Shown: positions 41,154-42,060 of the stretch, piece after piece
Numbering within the stretch: the stretch's first letter is position 1
How the letters are laid out: each line of letters begins with the position of its first letter
From: Thermococcus sp.
Lineage (GTDB): Archaea > Methanobacteriota_B > Thermococci > Thermococcales > Thermococcaceae
NCBI RefSeq assembly: GCF_015521605.1
Contig: NZ_WANV01000028.1
Coordinates: 1 to 42,060, forward strand
Reading direction: 5' to 3'
DNA length: 42,060 nt
Notes under the pieces: generated by a model
What the model was told of the DNA's origin: nothing
Database searches by the model: none
The model's input: the letters and a program-made list of their open reading frames with translations, nothing else
Translations under genes and position numbers: made by a program

Positions 41154-42060
41154 ATGGAGCGCAGAATCAGGGTTGCTCTGGTCATGTCATTCCTGTCCCC
41201 GTTCTTCGCAGAGGTGCTGAGCGGTTCTACCCCTCCCCTGGAGGCACTTACCAATCCGCTATCGTTCCCCCTTCTGTGGGCATACTACGGTGCGGGCGTT
41301 CTCCTCGTTCGCGAGGCCTGGGTCCGGTGGGGGAGAAACTACCTGAGACTCATGCTACTCGGCTTTGTCTACGGGATCGTGGAGGAGGGGCTCGTCATAA
41401 AATCCTGGTTCAATCCGAAATGGCCCGACCTTGGAATCCTTGGGGTTTATGGAAGAGCATGGGGGGTTAACACCGTCTGGGCGGTATGGCTGACGATATT
41501 CCACTCCCTGATGAGCATAGCGGTTCCAATAATGGTGATTGATGCCCTCTATCCGGAGTTCCGGAACGAGAGTCTTCTCGGAAAGCGGGGAATCCTGCTT
41601 ACATCAGCGTCGTTTCTGCTGTCCGGTGCAGTGTTCTTCGCCGTCCTTGGTTCATACAGAGCACCTGCACTCCAGTATCTCCTCACGGCAATCCTCTCGA
41701 TTTCCCTGCTCCTGATGGCCAGGAAAATAAAAAGGGAGGCCCTCTTTGATGGGACATTCCCGAGGAGACATCCTTTCCTCTACGGCCTCCTGGTGTCTTC
41801 TATCCTGTTTTTGATATCCACCACCCTTCCGCGCTCTCCGATGCCCCCGGTCGTGACGTCCCTCCTGGGACTCCTCGTAACGCTGCACTTCTACTCCACG
41901 CCCGCCCGTCTGGACGAAAGGGGAAAGTACGCCCTAGTCATTGGCTTTCTGGCATTCTGGTTAGTGCCCTACGACATAATCCTTGAGCTCAACGGCATCA
42001 GGGGTGAAGGCCTCCTGGGCGCTGGCACCTTTGTCCTCTTGGCATGGAAGCTGAGGAAAA
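41154..42060 (+). CDS. Multi-helix membrane protein of unknown function, cut by window end
   Basis: At least 302 codons, still open at the window edge. The N-terminal segment MERRIRVALVMSFLSPFFAE starts in the membrane. About eight to nine hydrophobic helices follow. Polar motifs within or next to helices are conserved-looking: WAYYGAGVLLVREAWVRWG, LGFVYGIVEEGLVIKSWFNP and WLTIFHSLMSIAVPI. The E-E-G...H arrangement is suggestive of CPBP/abortive-infection-like membrane proteases (EExxxR, then H) but the match is incomplete. I therefore leave it unassigned. It is divergent from fmdE. Confidence 0.75.
   Translation, partial: MERRIRVALVMSFLSPFFAEVLSGSTPPLEALTNPLSFPLLWAYYGAGVLLVREAWVRWGRNYLRLMLLGFVYGIVEEGLVIKSWFNPKWPDLGILGVYGRAWGVNTVWAVWLTIFHSLMSIAVPIMVIDALYPEFRNESLLGKRGILLTSASFLLSGAVFFAVLGSYRAPALQYLLTAILSISLLLMARKIKREALFDGTFPRRHPFLYGLLVSSILFLISTTLPRSPMPPVVTSLLGLLVTLHFYSTPARLDERGKYALVIGFLAFWLVPYDIILELNGIRGEGLLGAGTFVLLAWKLRK

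Overview
This window is from a hyperthermophilic archaeon of the order Thermococcales, most likely a Thermococcus. The RNA polymerase large subunit is encoded as intact rpoB plus split rpoA'/rpoA''. Other markers are an archaeal L30e-NusA-S12-S7 tail, an ADP-dependent glucokinase beside a cupin-type glucose-6-phosphate isomerase, a complete mannosylglycerate operon, a CGP-CTERM surface protein, tRNAs with encoded CCA, TATA/BRE promoters and several apparently leaderless genes. No protein in the window shows an intein-sized insertion, and I see no CRISPR array or transposase.

Layout. (1) 1-10052: the 3' part of a CAU tRNA, a roughly 590-base AT-rich gap, then the rpoH-rpoB-rpoA'-rpoA''-rpl30e-nusA-rps12-rps7 operon. 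(2) 10073-13637: an nre DNA-repair gene and an alkaline-phosphatase-superfamily gene on the minus strand, tRNA-Ser(GCT) and tRNA-Cys(GCA), and a hairpin-rich non-coding stretch. (3) 13638-16936: a ubiquitin-like ThiS/MoaD protein, alanine aminotransferase, a candidate box C/D guide RNA (15212-15276), a LysO-type exporter split in two, a small winged-helix protein and a ferritin-like protein. (4) 17047-19504: a structured leader, then rpl44e-rps27e; followed by aIF2-alpha, nop10 (missed by length filters) and a PAC2 proteasome-assembly chaperone. (5) 19651-23076: a CbiM-N-Q-O nickel/cobalt importer, and a permease encoded as two half-genes with a more AT-rich composition. (6) 23146-30327: the mannosylglycerate operon (mpgS, mpgP, mannose-1-P guanylyltransferase/isomerase, a 138-aa membrane protein, phosphomannomutase), with glkA and pgiA upstream. 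(7) 30395-33075: M50 protease, KH protein, zinc ribbon, TraB-family protein and RNase Z. (8) 33279-42060: a large PKD/propeller surface protein, a TPR protein, an FmdE-BtuF-BtuC-BtuD-like operon, and a membrane protein that runs off the window.

How the genes work together. Region 6 takes glucose to glucose-6-P to fructose-6-P (glkA, pgiA). From there the mpg operon draws fructose-6-P through mannose-6-P, mannose-1-P and GDP-mannose to mannosyl-3-phosphoglycerate and mannosylglycerate, an osmolyte. Regions 1 and 4 are core transcription and translation. Regions 5 and 8 hold two metal-type import systems whose upstream regions share a 10-mer, AACCTTTGGT.

Best leads for follow-up: the C/D RNA candidate, whose box mismatches fall at two positions that pair with each other in a kink-turn; the three hairpins at 12921-13508 sharing a CTTTGC/GCAAAG stem; the rpl44e leader that can pair with its own ribosome-binding site; the TTG starts of cbiM (needed to place His at position 2) and mpgS; the shared promoter motif of the two importers; and the FmdE-transporter association. 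Start codons were chosen from ribosome-binding sites, TATA distance and remembered family N-termini. No database search was possible.
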